Shown: piece by piece, positions 25,503 to 34,633 of the stretch
How positions within the stretch are numbered: the stretch's first letter is position 1
Layout: every line of letters begins with the position of its first letter
DNA from: Bdellovibrio sp. SKB1291214
GTDB taxonomy: Bacteria > Bdellovibrionota > Bdellovibrionia > Bdellovibrionales > Bdellovibrionaceae
NCBI RefSeq assembly: GCF_002209355.2
Contig: NZ_CP106855.1
Span: forward strand, 2,852,001-2,916,000
DNA: 64,000 nucleotides
Direction: 5' to 3'
Position numbers and translations under genes: made by a program
Notes under the pieces: model-generated
The model's input: only the letters and a program-made list of their open reading frames with translations
What the model was told of the DNA's origin: nothing
Databases searched by the model: none

Positions 25503-25751
25503 ATGGCAGTTGTAATTCGTTTGGCTCGTATGGGCGCTAAGCATGATCCTAAATACCGCATCACTGTTGCGGATTCTCGTCGTTATGTAACTGGTAAATT
25601 CCTTGAAGTTCTTGGTGTTTACAATCCAACTCCGCGTGGTAACGATAAAAAGGTCGAGCTTGATCTAGCTAAAGTTGAAGCTTGGATCAAAAAAGGTGCA
25701 CAACCTACTGACCGTGTAAAACACGTTATTAAGTTGGCCCAAGGTAAATAA
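25503..25751 (+). CDS. rpsP: 30S ribosomal protein S16
   Basis: S16 helps assemble the 30S subunit's 5' domain. The 82-residue sequence is standard: VVIRLARMGAKHDPKYRI, then VADSR and a C-terminal AWIKKGAQPTDRV. An aagagg site lies before the ATG. It is placed after ffh and before khpA, the usual gene order. A 13-bp stem-loop lies in the gap that follows. Confidence 0.97.
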   Translation: MAVVIRLARMGAKHDPKYRITVADSRRYVTGKFLEVLGVYNPTPRGNDKKVELDLAKVEAWIKKGAQPTDRVKHVIKLAQGK

Positions 25752-25760
25752 ATAGTTGGC

Positions 25761-25794
25761 ATCTGAGTGATATGCGATAAAATATCACTTAGGT
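25761..25794 (+). promoter_or_regulatory. Intra-operon stem-loop between rpsP and khpA
   Basis: Arms 25761-25773 and 25782-25794 can form a 13-bp stem (8 perfect core pairs agtgatat/atatcact, two G-U pairs further out) with an 8-base loop. No T run follows, so it is more likely a processing or stability element than a terminator. Confidence 0.5.
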
Positions 25795-25813
25795 AACTTC
25801 TGTTGGGGGTAAT

Positions 25814-26053
25814 ATGGATAGCTTGAAAGACCTCGTTGAATTCATGGCGAAGTCCCTTGTCGATAAGCCTGAGAATGTTGAAGTGGATGAAATTCCAGGT
25901 CAGCAAACGACTCTACTTGCTCTAAAAGTAGATAAAGAAGATCTTGGTAAGGTTATCGGCAAACAAGGTAAAACGGCAGCCGCTATGAGAACAATCATTC
26001 GCGCCGCTGGTACTAAGCTGAATAAACGTTATCACTTGGATATCGTTGAATAG
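25814..26053 (+). CDS. khpA: KH-domain RNA-binding protein KhpA
   Basis: A 79-residue single KH domain. The GxxG RNA-binding loop is in VIGKQGKTAAAMRTII. Such proteins (YlqC/KhpA) bind RNA and in Firmicutes pair with KhpB to influence cell division and elongation. Its place between rpsP and rimM is conserved in many bacteria. The start follows a gggggt site. Function in this organism is inferred from the family. Confidence 0.93.
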   Translation: MDSLKDLVEFMAKSLVDKPENVEVDEIPGQQTTLLALKVDKEDLGKVIGKQGKTAAAMRTIIRAAGTKLNKRYHLDIVE

Positions 26054-26084
26054 TATTCAGACATATTAAATTTTAGATTCTTAG

Positions 26085-26113
26085 GAAAGGGGTTGTGTTA
26101 CACAACCCCTTTC
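26085..26113 (+). terminator. Strong 13-bp hairpin before rimM (attenuator or partial terminator)
   Basis: A perfect stem gaaaggggttgtg/cacaacccctttc with a 3-base loop is followed by the moderately T-rich tgtttctt. It lies 17 bases before the rimM ATG, inside the operon, so it could reduce read-through or stabilise the upstream mRNA. Confidence 0.6.
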
Positions 26114-26130
26114 TGTTTCTTGAGGTATTT

Positions 26131-26643
26131 ATGAAATTAGTTGGAAAAGTCAGAGAAGCGCACGGCTTAAAGGGCGATCTTTACGTCCTTATTTTCTCCG
26201 GTGAAATCACTTGGGCAAAGCGCATGAAGAAATTCGCTCTGCAAGGTAAAGATGGTTCCACGAAGGAATTCACGGTGGAGCGCACGAAACCTTTTAAAAA
26301 AGGTTTGATCGTGAAAGCCGCTGAGATCGGGGATCGCACGGCTGCTGAAGGCGTCGAGCACATGGAATTCTTGATTGATGACGACTTGTTGGTTTCTAAA
26401 GCTGGCGAGACAATCTATCTGAATGAAATCAAAAACTTCAAATTAAAAGATCCAGAACAAAAAGTTTTGGGTGAAATCGTGGGCTTCTCAAGTAACGGCG
26501 TTCAAGACCTTTTGGTCGTTGAAACGAACGGCAAAAAAGTTGAAATCCCCTTCGTGGATGCTTTCATCAAAAAAATCGATTTCAAGCACCAATCCGTTGT
26601 GATGGATTTGCCAGAAGGCTTGTTCGATCTAGAGAACGCTTAA
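26131..26643 (+). CDS. rimM: 16S rRNA processing protein RimM
   Basis: RimM assists maturation of the 30S head and binds S19. The 170-residue protein has the N-terminal barrel (KVREAHGLKGDLYV) and a C-terminal PRC-barrel-like part (VLGEIVGFSSNGVQDLLVV, then EIPFVDAFI). The ATG at 26131 has tgagg six bases upstream; the frame extends to 26095, but that part overlaps the hairpin and does not match the family. The trmD gene follows directly after the stop. Confidence 0.92.
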   Translation: MKLVGKVREAHGLKGDLYVLIFSGEITWAKRMKKFALQGKDGSTKEFTVERTKPFKKGLIVKAAEIGDRTAAEGVEHMEFLIDDDLLVSKAGETIYLNEIKNFKLKDPEQKVLGEIVGFSSNGVQDLLVVETNGKKVEIPFVDAFIKKIDFKHQSVVMDLPEGLFDLENA

Positions 26644-27471
26644 ATGCTTAAAGTGGACGTGATCACTCTTTTTCCCGAGATGATTCAGAATGCTGTGTCT
26701 TACGGTGTTCTGGGGCAGGCTCTAAAAAGTGATCGCCTCCAGGTGCAAGCTCACACGCCTCGGGAGTTTGCAACTGATCGCCACAAAACAGTGGATGATC
26801 GTCCCTTCGGTGGTGGAGACGGCATGATTATGCTCGCTGAAACACTCGAAAAAACCCTCACCAAAGTGAAACATAAAAACTCAAAAGTCATCTATTTGTC
26901 TCCGCAAGGAAGTGTCCTAACTGATGACAAAGCCCGTGAGCTTGCGAAAGCAGAACACCTGGTCCTAATTTGTGGTCGCTATGGTGGCATTGACCAAAGA
27001 ATTATCAATGCTCACGTCGATGAAGAAATCTCTATTGGAGATTATGTTTTATCGGGTGGGGAGCTGGGGGCTTTGGTGGTCGTTGATGCACTCTCACGCT
27101 TTATTCCTGGGGTTTTGGGACACAACGAGAGTGCTGATAAGGATAGCTTCTCTGCGGGTCTCCTAGAGCATCCTAACTTCACTCGCCCGCGCGAATTCGC
27201 CGGCGTGGAAGTGCCAGAGGTTTTGCTTGGTGGAAATCACAAGTTGATCGGGGAGTGGAAGGACAAAATTTCTGCCCTGGTGACGTTGGTGAAGCGTCCT
27301 GACCTGTTTCAAGAATATCTTGAGGCGCAGAATGAAAAATATCGCGCTTTGAAAAAGAAAAAAACGGAAGCTCCGTTAAAAGAGCTTAAAAAATTTTGGA
27401 TGAATTTATCTGAGACTGATCGTCGCACGTTGGGCTTATCAGAACTCAGCGAGGAAGATTTCAATGGCTGA
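26644..27471 (+). CDS. trmD: tRNA (guanine-N1)-methyltransferase
   Basis: TrmD methylates G37 of tRNAs reading codons that start with C or with CGG, preventing frameshifts. The SPOUT trefoil-knot features are visible: [21 protein letters not shown], then [11 protein letters not shown] and [14 protein letters not shown]. Length is 275, about 20 longer than E. coli, the extra residues lying in a lysine-rich segment near 240-255. The next methyltransferase gene overlaps by eight bases. Confidence 0.97.
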   Translation: MLKVDVITLFPEMIQNAVSYGVLGQALKSDRLQVQAHTPREFATDRHKTVDDRPFGGGDGMIMLAETLEKTLTKVKHKNSKVIYLSPQGSVLTDDKARELAKAEHLVLICGRYGGIDQRIINAHVDEEISIGDYVLSGGELGALVVVDALSRFIPGVLGHNESADKDSFSAGLLEHPNFTRPREFAGVEVPEVLLGGNHKLIGEWKDKISALVTLVKRPDLFQEYLEAQNEKYRALKKKKTEAPLKELKKFWMNLSETDRRTLGLSELSEEDFNG

Positions 27472-28045
27472 AAATTCAATCTATGTGCCACGCTTGGCAA
27501 TCGGCTTGGTTCACTATCCAGTGCGCGATCGTCAGAATAAAACGGTCGCAACGAACATCACAAATTTCGATATCCATGACATTGCGAGAGCGGCTCAGAC
27601 CTTTGGGGTGGAAAAATATTACATCATCCATCCGATGAAAGAGCAGCTGATGTTTGTGGACCGTGTTTTGGATCACTGGCGCACCGGTCAGGGTGCTAAA
27701 TACAATCCGATGAGAAAAACAGCACTTGGGACGGTGAAGCCGATCGAAAGTGTAGAAAAGGCCTTAGAAGATTGGAATACGCCTGAGACCCTGTTAATTT
27801 CGACTTCGGCCCGCGACGAGGGTTTGAAAAAATACTCGTTTAGCGAGTTGCGTCATGAAATGCACGTAGAAAAAAAGCCCGTATTCATGTTATTTGGTAC
27901 AGGCAACGGCATGACTACAGAGCTTCTAAGATCCTGCTCCGGAGTATTAGAAAGCATTAGGGGAGCACCACCCCAGGACTACCGCCATCTTTCAGTAAGA
28001 TCGGCAGTAAGTATCTGTCTTGACCGCGTAATGGGTCCATGGTAG
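27464..28045 (+). CDS. SPOUT-class RNA methyltransferase (TrmD-neighbour family)
   Basis: A 193-residue protein of the family often found after trmD in Deltaproteobacteria-like groups and annotated as a TrmD C-terminal-like or RNA methyltransferase. SPOUT-type features include [11 protein letters not shown] (the SAM-binding knot loop) and the C-terminal [14 protein letters not shown], which forms the knot helix. The N-terminal part ([13 protein letters not shown]) is also family-typical. The RNA target is unknown. It overlaps trmD by eight bases. Confidence 0.85.
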   Translation: MAENSIYVPRLAIGLVHYPVRDRQNKTVATNITNFDIHDIARAAQTFGVEKYYIIHPMKEQLMFVDRVLDHWRTGQGAKYNPMRKTALGTVKPIESVEKALEDWNTPETLLISTSARDEGLKKYSFSELRHEMHVEKKPVFMLFGTGNGMTTELLRSCSGVLESIRGAPPQDYRHLSVRSAVSICLDRVMGPW

Positions 28046-28093
28046 ACCCTTGTTTTACTTTTTGAATATTTGATTGGCATAAGGGACTAAGCA

Positions 28094-28516
28094 ATGGCTA
28101 AAGCTGCAAAAAAATCTGTTAAGACTGTAAAAGCGAAATCTGACGTTAAAGAAACGAACCTAGTTCGTCGCGTAAGCATCAAGGCTGCTAACAAAAGCAT
28201 CCAAGCTTTCGATTCTGGCGACACTGTTAACGTATACGTAAAAGTAAAAGAAGGCGAAAAAGAGCGCGTTCAGCTTTACAAAGGTATCGTAACTAAAATC
28301 CAAGGTTCCGGCGCTGCGAAATCTTTCACAGTTCGTAAAATCTCTGCAGGTGTTGGCGTTGAAAGAACTTTCCCGTTCAACTCTCCAGCTTTGGATAAAG
28401 TTGAATTGGTTAACATCGGTAAAGTACGTCGTTCTAAACTTTACTTCCTTCGCAACCTTTCTGGTAAAGCTGCGAAAATCGAATCTGAATTGGTATCTGC
28501 AGCAACAGCTGAGTAA
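28094..28516 (+). CDS. rplS: 50S ribosomal protein L19 with lysine-rich N-terminal extension
   Basis: L19 lies at the 30S-50S interface. The core starts near residue 24 ([47 protein letters not shown]). The first about 20 residues form a Lys/Ala-rich extension absent from E. coli L19 (115 residues against 140 here). A good terminator follows, ending the ffh-to-rplS block. Confidence 0.94.
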   Translation: MAKAAKKSVKTVKAKSDVKETNLVRRVSIKAANKSIQAFDSGDTVNVYVKVKEGEKERVQLYKGIVTKIQGSGAAKSFTVRKISAGVGVERTFPFNSPALDKVELVNIGKVRRSKLYFLRNLSGKAAKIESELVSAATAE

Positions 28517-28552
28517 TTTCAGAATTTCGAAAATTTCTATAAATGAAATTTC

Positions 28553-28585
28553 AAAGACCTGGTTCACTACGAATCAGGTCTTTTG
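28553..28585 (+). terminator. Rho-independent terminator after rplS
   Basis: Stem aaagacctg/caggtcttt with a 13-base loop, followed by ttttgcttttt. Confidence 0.9.
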
Positions 28586-28675
28586 CTTTTTGTGACGCGG
28601 CTGTTTTCAGTGACCGCGCAAATGACCTCTGGCTAATATCTCTGAACTGACAATTCATTCGGGGATACGACAGCA

Positions 28676-29356
28676 ATGGCTTTAAAAAAATCAGCATCTA
28701 AGAAAACTCTTACTGTCATTAAGGCAAAAAAATCAGCAAAGCCGAAAAAGAAAATGGATCTTCCAAAGGTCGAATGGCGCGAGTTTTCTCCAACTCCTGT
28801 TATTGGTGTTGATGAAGTGGGGCGTGGATGTCTTGCTGGGCCTGTGTATGCGGCAGCCGTTATTTTTCAATCAGAAGATTTGAATGACCTAGTGACGGAC
28901 TCAAAACTTTTGTCCGAAGAGCGCCGCGAGGAGTTGGCTGTCTTAATTAAAGAAAAACATAAAGTGGGAATTGGATCTGCATCAGTTGAAGAGATCGACG
29001 AGTTGAACATATTGCAGGCGTCGTTGCTTGCAATGAAACGCGCGATCGAGGCTTTGGGTGTAAAATCAGGACACGTGTTGGTGGATGGGAATCAAAAGAT
29101 TCCAAACCTGCCGGGATATCAGCAAACGACTGTCATTAAAGGTGATTTGCGTGTGGCTCCGATTTCTGCGGCTTCGATTGTTGCTAAGGTGACTCGTGAT
29201 AACTTGATGAAAGAGTTAGGAGCGAAATTCCCTGTTTATGGCTTCGAAGGACACAAAGGATACTCGACACCGGTTCACAAACAATCCATCGTCGACCACG
29301 GACCATGCGATCACCATCGCAAGTCCTTCGCCGGTGTTAAAGAATACCTCCGTTAA
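28676..29356 (+). CDS. rnhB: Ribonuclease HII with lysine-rich N-terminus
   Basis: RNase HII nicks 5' of single ribonucleotides in DNA and removes RNA from hybrids. Catalytic residues are visible: Asp-Glu in [13 protein letters not shown], Asp in VDGNQ, and the late Asp in the SIVAKVTRD segment. The first about 30 residues are a lysine-rich extension of the same kind as in L19 and the protein at 48836. Length is 226. The yraN gene overlaps its 3' end. Confidence 0.95.
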   Translation: MALKKSASKKTLTVIKAKKSAKPKKKMDLPKVEWREFSPTPVIGVDEVGRGCLAGPVYAAAVIFQSEDLNDLVTDSKLLSEERREELAVLIKEKHKVGIGSASVEEIDELNILQASLLAMKRAIEALGVKSGHVLVDGNQKIPNLPGYQQTTVIKGDLRVAPISAASIVAKVTRDNLMKELGAKFPVYGFEGHKGYSTPVHKQSIVDHGPCDHHRKSFAGVKEYLR

Positions 29357-29696
29357 AAAAGCTTACTGGGCTCACGAGCGAGGGGTCCAGTCGGAAGAAT
29401 TCGTTTCTAGATATTATATCAATCGAAACTATCAGTTGCTGAAGCGACGAGTGAAAACTCCCTATGCTGAAATTGATTTGTTGTTTCGAATGCCGGATCG
29501 CCAAAATCTTTTAATGGTCGAAGTAAAGACGGCCAATCAAACAACATTTTACAATGCGCGGATTTCTCCACGACAGAAGTTCCGCTTAAAAGGCGCTGCT
29601 ATATTTTTAGCATCCAGATTCAATTGCCTCGTCGAAGTGCATTGGGCCTTCGTCACTCGCTTCGGAGAAATCACCATCATCGACGACATCACATAA
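29334..29696 (+). CDS. YraN/UPF0102 family nuclease-fold protein
   Basis: UPF0102 proteins have a restriction-endonuclease-like fold. The family pattern is seen: [24 protein letters not shown], then AEIDLLF and MVEVKTAN, which carry the acidic and Lys residues of the PD-(D/E)xK site. I chose the GTG at 29334 because it gives the usual 120 residues. The frame is open to an ATG at 29238, which would overlap rnhB by 119 bases. Neither start has a clear ribosome-binding site, so translation may be coupled to rnhB. Its biological role is unknown. Confidence 0.8.
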   Translation: MLKNTSVKKAYWAHERGVQSEEFVSRYYINRNYQLLKRRVKTPYAEIDLLFRMPDRQNLLMVEVKTANQTTFYNARISPRQKFRLKGAAIFLASRFNCLVEVHWAFVTRFGEITIIDDIT

Positions 29697-29850
29697 ACTT
29701 ATCTGAAATTGCAGAGGCGATGTAACATAAGGTTTTAGGCGAGAGATGTGTCAGGACAGCGACCTATGCTAAACGCGACCCACGAAGCTGTACTAATAAG
29801 CTGCACAGCATGGGATGTAACTCAGCAGAAGTCGTTGTTGTGGCGTTTCG

Positions 29851-32313
29851 TTAGAAGCCGAATTGGTCGAGGGCTTCCGGTGGAATCGGTGGTTTCGGAG
29901 TTCCATCAAAATTGAACTCGAAGCTGAGACGCGTATTAAAGTCACCACCCGTTACTTGATCTTGTATGAATGTGATCATCCAGCAATCGCCCGGTGGTTT
30001 GAACTGAGCGATGTAAGCCCAGGACTTGGGATTTTCATTATCAGAACTTTGAATGTTCGCATCGTACACTAAGCGACCCATCAGGTTTACATACTTGGAA
30101 ATAAATCCTGCAGAGAAGGTCCAATCTTCGGTGCGTGCTGACTGATCCACCGCTTTACCCGGCGAAATTTTATACTGTTTGGTTAAAGCGACCTGGGCAA
30201 ATTGACCCATATCATTGAGTACTCGCACACGTGAAGAGGCATTGGTTACGCCATGGTACGGATAATAATTGAAGATGGAATATGTTTGGAAACGCTCTAA
30301 GCGCACATCTAAGATCGCGCTGAGGTCCGACCATGGCTCGCTTTGTGCTTTGTTGGCTTGAGTGGCGTCATAGGATTGAGCCAACTTAAGGTAACCAATC
30401 TGTTGGTACTCGGGACGATCTGCAATCCACGTTTTACGAATCATTTTGTTGGTCAAAGCCAGTGTTACGAGATTGCGGTCGTATACGCGGTCCGTGTAGT
30501 CGAATTGCAGTCCATAGTCTGATCCCAAATCCAGGTCGGTGATGGAGTCGGTCGAAGTGTATGGAGCATCATTCACCTGACCTTGGCCATAGAACGAGTG
30601 CGATCCTTGATCTATCCAAGGAATGTTGGTGTATGTGATCTCTGGAATGATTTCGTGCTTATAGCGCGTGGCTTTTGCATCAACTTGATCGCCATAGATT
30701 CTGCTGAAATCCATGCGCCCGGCGAGTTCTGTACGAGCATATCTGCGCACATAATTTTGATCGTCTGAAATATTAAATGCATAGTGAGTTTCGCGGTAAC
30801 TGACGCGAGGAAGTACATCCACGCCATCAGCAACTTTGATAGGATATGAAAGCGTCGGCAAAAAGTCCAAACGTTGACCGGTGCGAATTAAGTCTGTAGC
30901 CGGGTCAAAATAACCCTTGTAGGTTTTGCGACAGCCAGCAGTATTGGACCAATTCGGGTCATTGCAGGTGTTGTTCACATAACGGATCTTATTTCCATTC
31001 GCATCGGTGTAGTAAGTCATGTCGTCGTAACCTTGACCACTCCGTGCGAAATTAACGTAATCTAAATTAATCGTATAAACGAAATTTGTGTCACCTATAT
31101 TTTTCTCAACCTGTGACCAACGGATTTCAGGCAGGCGATGAACGGCATCTTCGTTGCCTGCCAAAGGATCGGCCTGCAAAAGATTATAATAAAACGACGT
31201 ATCGACGCTCGTGTGAGTATCTTTTGTGTTTTTAGTCACTGACACGCGACTTTCCATCGCCGAGTCACCGTGATTCATGGTTTCCAGTGGGAAGTCTTTG
31301 GGATATTGCAAATCACTCGCAAGGTTAATGCTGGCACGATTTACATAGTCGTTGGGCATCGTTTGATAGTGTTCGTATCTAATATAATAACGTTCTAACG
31401 GAGCATTTTTTTCCTGAGCCGAGCGAAATGTGTTTAACCGTTCATCGCGACCGAAGGCACTATCGTAAACCGTTGCCGTATTAAGGACGCCACCGCTGTC
31501 TTCATTTAGAGCATAGCGGTATTCGAGCATTCCCTTAAGACCACGCTTTTCGTAATTTTTTAAAGTGATCGTAGCATCTGTGCTGCGAGAGATTGCCCAG
31601 AAATACGGTTGGAAGATCGTGAACCCCCCGTTGTCAGACAACTCAAAGCCGGGAGTTAAAAGACCTGATTGGCGGTCACTCTTCAGAGGGATGACTAGGT
31701 AAGGCAGCCAGAAAACGGGAATGTCAGAGATGCGTAAGATCGCGTTCTTGATATAGGCATAGCCACCCATTTCAGCGCGTACCGTCGAACCGGAAAAACT
31801 CCACGTGGCAGGACAGTTTGTACATGTCGTGTAGTCGGCATTGTTGACGATGAATTCTTGATCGCTGGTTTTCTCTAAAACATTTCCTGAAAACGCCACC
31901 TGACCGGAGGATACAAATCCATCATAAATGATACCGGTGTTGTTTTCGTAATCAAGATTTACACGAGATCCTGCGATCGTGTTTTTCATGTCGCTGATTT
32001 CAACATTGCCCGCAAGTTCCGCGCGATGAGTGCGAAGATGAACAGTCGCCTTGTCGGCTTTAATGTGTTGCCCCTGATAGACGATTTGCACATTGCCTTC
32101 GAGTTCAACAGTTTCATTCTCATTATCACGGAACATACTGTCAGCATTAAGCAAAATTCCCTGAATTTTTGCTGCAGGGGTGTCTACGGCAAAAGCCGCA
32201 GAAGATGTCGCAAGGGACAGGACTAGTGATAAAAACAAGATGAACAATCGTAGATACACCCAACTATGGTAGGGAGGGTTTAGCCCTTTGTCGAGCATGA
32301 AATTTGGACTCAA
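29851..32313 (-). CDS. lptD: LPS-assembly outer-membrane protein LptD
   Basis: LptD with LptE inserts lipopolysaccharide into the outer leaflet. After a signal peptide (ending ATSSAAFA-V near residue 43) comes the OstA-like jellyroll (ADSMFRDNENETVELEGNV, then ADKATVHLRTHRAELAGNV). A large C-terminal barrel has the conserved IPVFWLPYLVIPLKSDRQSGLLTPGF. Cysteines in TTCTNC and near the C-terminus (GDCWM) resemble the disulphide pattern of the family. The start is uncertain: TTG at 32313, ATG at 32298, or a GTG at 32259 that begins just before the signal peptide. It stands alone; the 154-base gap downstream shows nothing convincing. Confidence 0.93.
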   Translation of the reverse strand: MSPNFMLDKGLNPPYHSWVYLRLFILFLSLVLSLATSSAAFAVDTPAAKIQGILLNADSMFRDNENETVELEGNVQIVYQGQHIKADKATVHLRTHRAELAGNVEISDMKNTIAGSRVNLDYENNTGIIYDGFVSSGQVAFSGNVLEKTSDQEFIVNNADYTTCTNCPATWSFSGSTVRAEMGGYAYIKNAILRISDIPVFWLPYLVIPLKSDRQSGLLTPGFELSDNGGFTIFQPYFWAISRSTDATITLKNYEKRGLKGMLEYRYALNEDSGGVLNTATVYDSAFGRDERLNTFRSAQEKNAPLERYYIRYEHYQTMPNDYVNRASINLASDLQYPKDFPLETMNHGDSAMESRVSVTKNTKDTHTSVDTSFYYNLLQADPLAGNEDAVHRLPEIRWSQVEKNIGDTNFVYTINLDYVNFARSGQGYDDMTYYTDANGNKIRYVNNTCNDPNWSNTAGCRKTYKGYFDPATDLIRTGQRLDFLPTLSYPIKVADGVDVLPRVSYRETHYAFNISDDQNYVRRYARTELAGRMDFSRIYGDQVDAKATRYKHEIIPEITYTNIPWIDQGSHSFYGQGQVNDAPYTSTDSITDLDLGSDYGLQFDYTDRVYDRNLVTLALTNKMIRKTWIADRPEYQQIGYLKLAQSYDATQANKAQSEPWSDLSAILDVRLERFQTYSIFNYYPYHGVTNASSRVRVLNDMGQFAQVALTKQYKISPGKAVDQSARTEDWTFSAGFISKYVNLMGRLVYDANIQSSDNENPKSWAYIAQFKPPGDCWMITFIQDQVTGGDFNTRLSFEFNFDGTPKPPIPPEALDQFGF

Positions 32314-32376
32314 AACGGCATGGATATCTACCGTTAAGTAAGAACCTGATCAGTGAAGTATCGAAGGGGAATTTTC

Positions 32377-32703
32377 ATGGATTTGAAACTCGTGTTAGAC
32401 GGGGATATTACTATTATTTCTTTAAGCGGCCGCATCGAGATTGAGAAGACTCAGTCTTTCAAACAAGCTTGCCTGACGACATTTGCGGATAAAAAAATCG
32501 TGTTCTGCATGAAGAATTTGAATTTTGTGGGGTCTTCGGGGATTCAGTCTTTTTTTGGTGTTTTGAATGATCTAAACGCGGCTAAGCGTTTGAACGTTAA
32601 AATCGCTGGCTTGAATCCAGATTTCCAGCGCCTCTTTGCGTTTTCTCAATGTCCGGCGCTGGAAGTTCATGAAAGTATCGAAGGTGCTTTGCAAAGCTTC
32701 TAG
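32377..32703 (+). CDS. STAS-domain anti-sigma-factor antagonist-like protein
   Basis: A single 108-residue STAS domain like SpoIIAA, which in partner-switching systems binds an anti-sigma kinase when unphosphorylated. The phosphoacceptor region reads NLNFVGSSGIQSFFG; the conserved Ser lies in VGSSGI. The ATG at 32377 has gaagggg eight bases upstream, so I reject the in-frame start at 32353. No kinase or phosphatase partner lies adjacent. The role is inferred from the family. Confidence 0.85.
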   Translation: MDLKLVLDGDITIISLSGRIEIEKTQSFKQACLTTFADKKIVFCMKNLNFVGSSGIQSFFGVLNDLNAAKRLNVKIAGLNPDFQRLFAFSQCPALEVHESIEGALQSF

Positions 32704-32714
32704 ATTTGCTGGCG

Positions 32715-32738
32715 AATTCGCCGATGGCTCGGCGAATT
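32715..32738. terminator. Hairpin between convergent STAS and coiled-coil genes
   Basis: A 10-bp perfect stem aattcgccga/tcggcgaatt with loop tggc. There is no T run on either side, so termination is uncertain. The right arm touches the stop codon of the minus-strand gene. Confidence 0.45.
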
Positions 32739-33861
32739 AACTGTCCTGTTTTCTTAGATCATTTAATTTCTGACTCAACTCAAGGTTCAAGCGCTCCAAA
32801 GCAGCTGCTGCAGCCTTGAGTTTTTCATTTTCCTCGTTCTTAGCATTCCACATATAACGAAGACTTTCGAGTTGCTCAAAATACTGGCGATTTTCTTTTT
32901 CCAGTTTTTGAATTGTCTCGTTGTCTTGAACAACGCGGATCTGCAAGTCAGCATGCTCGACGCCTAGTTTTTGATTCTGACGCGTAAGCTCGCTCATGCG
33001 TTCTTGCTGGCGTTGAATCTCATTTTCCAAGCGGTGACGAATTTCTTCTTTGCTGCGACGAACGACAACAAGTTCATTTTCCAAGGTGTCTTGGCGCTCG
33101 AGGGCGGAATGAAGTTTTGCCGTTTTTACTTCAAGATCTTCTTGAGCCTGATGTAATACTTGAAGTTCTTTGCTCATACTCGCAATTTGGTCCTCATAGT
33201 GCTGAACCATCTCTTGAGATTTTTTATCCGAAGTCTCGACCTGGTAACGAGCATTCTTAGTAACTTCAATAACTTGATGGCGAAGGTCACGAAGAAGAGC
33301 TTCTTTATGGTTCAAATCGGCTTCCAGTTCGGAAACGCGAATGTCTTGAGCCGCAGAGTATTCTTTTAACTGTGTGATATAAGGTTTCACCTGAGTTTTG
33401 ATACGGTCGTGATATTTTTGGTGGCGGACTAAATCTGCCATCATGTTTTTCACTTTGACCTCAAGTGCACGCATCTTTTCTGTGGCGATCTCTTTTTCGC
33501 GTTCGATCTGATCAACCTTGTGTTTCCACATGTTGTCTTTTTCTCGCCACACAAGAATTTGATCCGTCACCGATGATTGCGACAGGCGAGCTTTGTGAGT
33601 TTCTTCACTTAAACGGGTGTTTTCAGTCTCAAGCAAAGAAAGTCTGCGAATGGCGACTTTAAGTCGAGCCATCAAATCTTCATTCTGTGAAATAAGATTT
33701 TCCACAGTCGATGATTTCAGGATTTCCTTTGGCAAATGACTGACATCAGCTCGTTTCGGAAGCTCGTCAGGTAGTGGAATTGGAGCTGCCACAGTGGCTT
33801 TCTGCTCGAATTCAAAATCTAAATGTCCTAATTTAGCGCTCTGGAATTGTTCGGTGTCCAT
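32737..33861 (-). CDS. Long coiled-coil protein, unknown
   Basis: A 374-residue soluble protein. After a proline-rich N-terminal stretch (about 25-45), residues 55-370 are almost continuous heptad-type coiled coil rich in Glu, Gln, Lys and Arg (for example NEDLMARLKVAIRRLSLLETEN). No catalytic motif is seen. Candidates are structural filaments or scaffolds, such as the crescentin-like protein Ccrp reported in Bdellovibrio; I cannot confirm identity. It converges with the STAS gene. Confidence 0.75.
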   Translation of the reverse strand: MDTEQFQSAKLGHLDFEFEQKATVAAPIPLPDELPKRADVSHLPKEILKSSTVENLISQNEDLMARLKVAIRRLSLLETENTRLSEETHKARLSQSSVTDQILVWREKDNMWKHKVDQIEREKEIATEKMRALEVKVKNMMADLVRHQKYHDRIKTQVKPYITQLKEYSAAQDIRVSELEADLNHKEALLRDLRHQVIEVTKNARYQVETSDKKSQEMVQHYEDQIASMSKELQVLHQAQEDLEVKTAKLHSALERQDTLENELVVVRRSKEEIRHRLENEIQRQQERMSELTRQNQKLGVEHADLQIRVVQDNETIQKLEKENRQYFEQLESLRYMWNAKNEENEKLKAAAAALERLNLELSQKLNDLRKQDS

Positions 33862-34002
33862 AGCCCTCCTCCATGAAGTCTAGGTCGCCCTTAATCTAGT
33901 TTCTCAGTATGAGGCGGCCTCGTCAAACCAAAGGCCTAAGACTAGACTAAGACCCAGTGAAATAGCCTTTATGCTTTGTTGTTAAAGTCCGAAAAGTAAC
34001 TC

Positions 34003-34596
34003 ATGGCTGTTCCAGCATTAAAAGACAACGCCGCTGTGGCATCAGAAATTAAGAAGATCGACGACGCTGGCCTATTTGATATGGGCAAGGTGGATAGTTC
34101 TGAGTTGGGAAGCCCTGAGTCTTTCCGCTATAAAATTCTGACATTGGTGTTGAGTGAAAGATACGATCGTGCCATCGAAGAGTTGAAGGACTTCTTAGAA
34201 GAGCCGTCGGATTATCCGGATTTTAAAGCCAAAGTGACTCGCTTCATTCATCACGGCATTGATTTAATTTATGCGATTAAGGCTAAGCGTGGATTTCCCG
34301 GGATTAACTCTTTGACTCGGGCTAAGCAACAAGAGCTTCGCGAGAAATTTAAAGAACACTTTAAAGAGCTTCAGTATATCCTTAAAACTATTGAAAAAAT
34401 ACAGACCGATCTGCGCATTGCGGATGCGCGTTCGACGATCTATGTGGTGCGTGCTTTGTGTGCTGCTTCGTTAGGAATTGTGATCTTGGCGTTCTGGCTG
34501 GATATCGTTCATGGCCTGGCGCAAACCAGTGTCATAGTCTTTGATGATGCCTTTGGGCAGTTGGCAAATTGGCTGGTTGGACTGGTGGGTCTTTAA
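34003..34596 (+). CDS. Helical protein with C-terminal membrane segments, unknown
   Basis: A 197-residue protein. The first about 145 residues are helical and charged, followed by a hydrophobic helix (about 148-165, VVRALCAASLGIVILAFWL) and a second one at the end (about 180-197). This suggests a cytoplasmic domain tethered by a C-terminal hairpin. No family is recognised. A terminator follows directly after the stop. Confidence 0.65.
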   Translation: MAVPALKDNAAVASEIKKIDDAGLFDMGKVDSSELGSPESFRYKILTLVLSERYDRAIEELKDFLEEPSDYPDFKAKVTRFIHHGIDLIYAIKAKRGFPGINSLTRAKQQELREKFKEHFKELQYILKTIEKIQTDLRIADARSTIYVVRALCAASLGIVILAFWLDIVHGLAQTSVIVFDDAFGQLANWLVGLVGL

Positions 34597-34597
34597 T

Positions 34598-34628
34598 AAA
34601 AAAAGCCACCTTTTTGGGGTGGCTTTTT
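34598..34628. terminator. Bidirectional terminator
   Basis: Stem aaaagccacc/ggtggctttt with a 7-base loop and A/T runs on both sides. It lies between the helical-protein gene and the convergent VKOR-DsbA gene. Confidence 0.92.
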
Positions 34629-34633
34629 AGTTT

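Noticed and set aside
29697-29850. Possible small RNA in the yraN-lptD gap
   Set aside because: Only a repeated gatgtaac (29719, 29814) and a 5-bp gctgt/acagc stem are seen, with no promoter or terminator.
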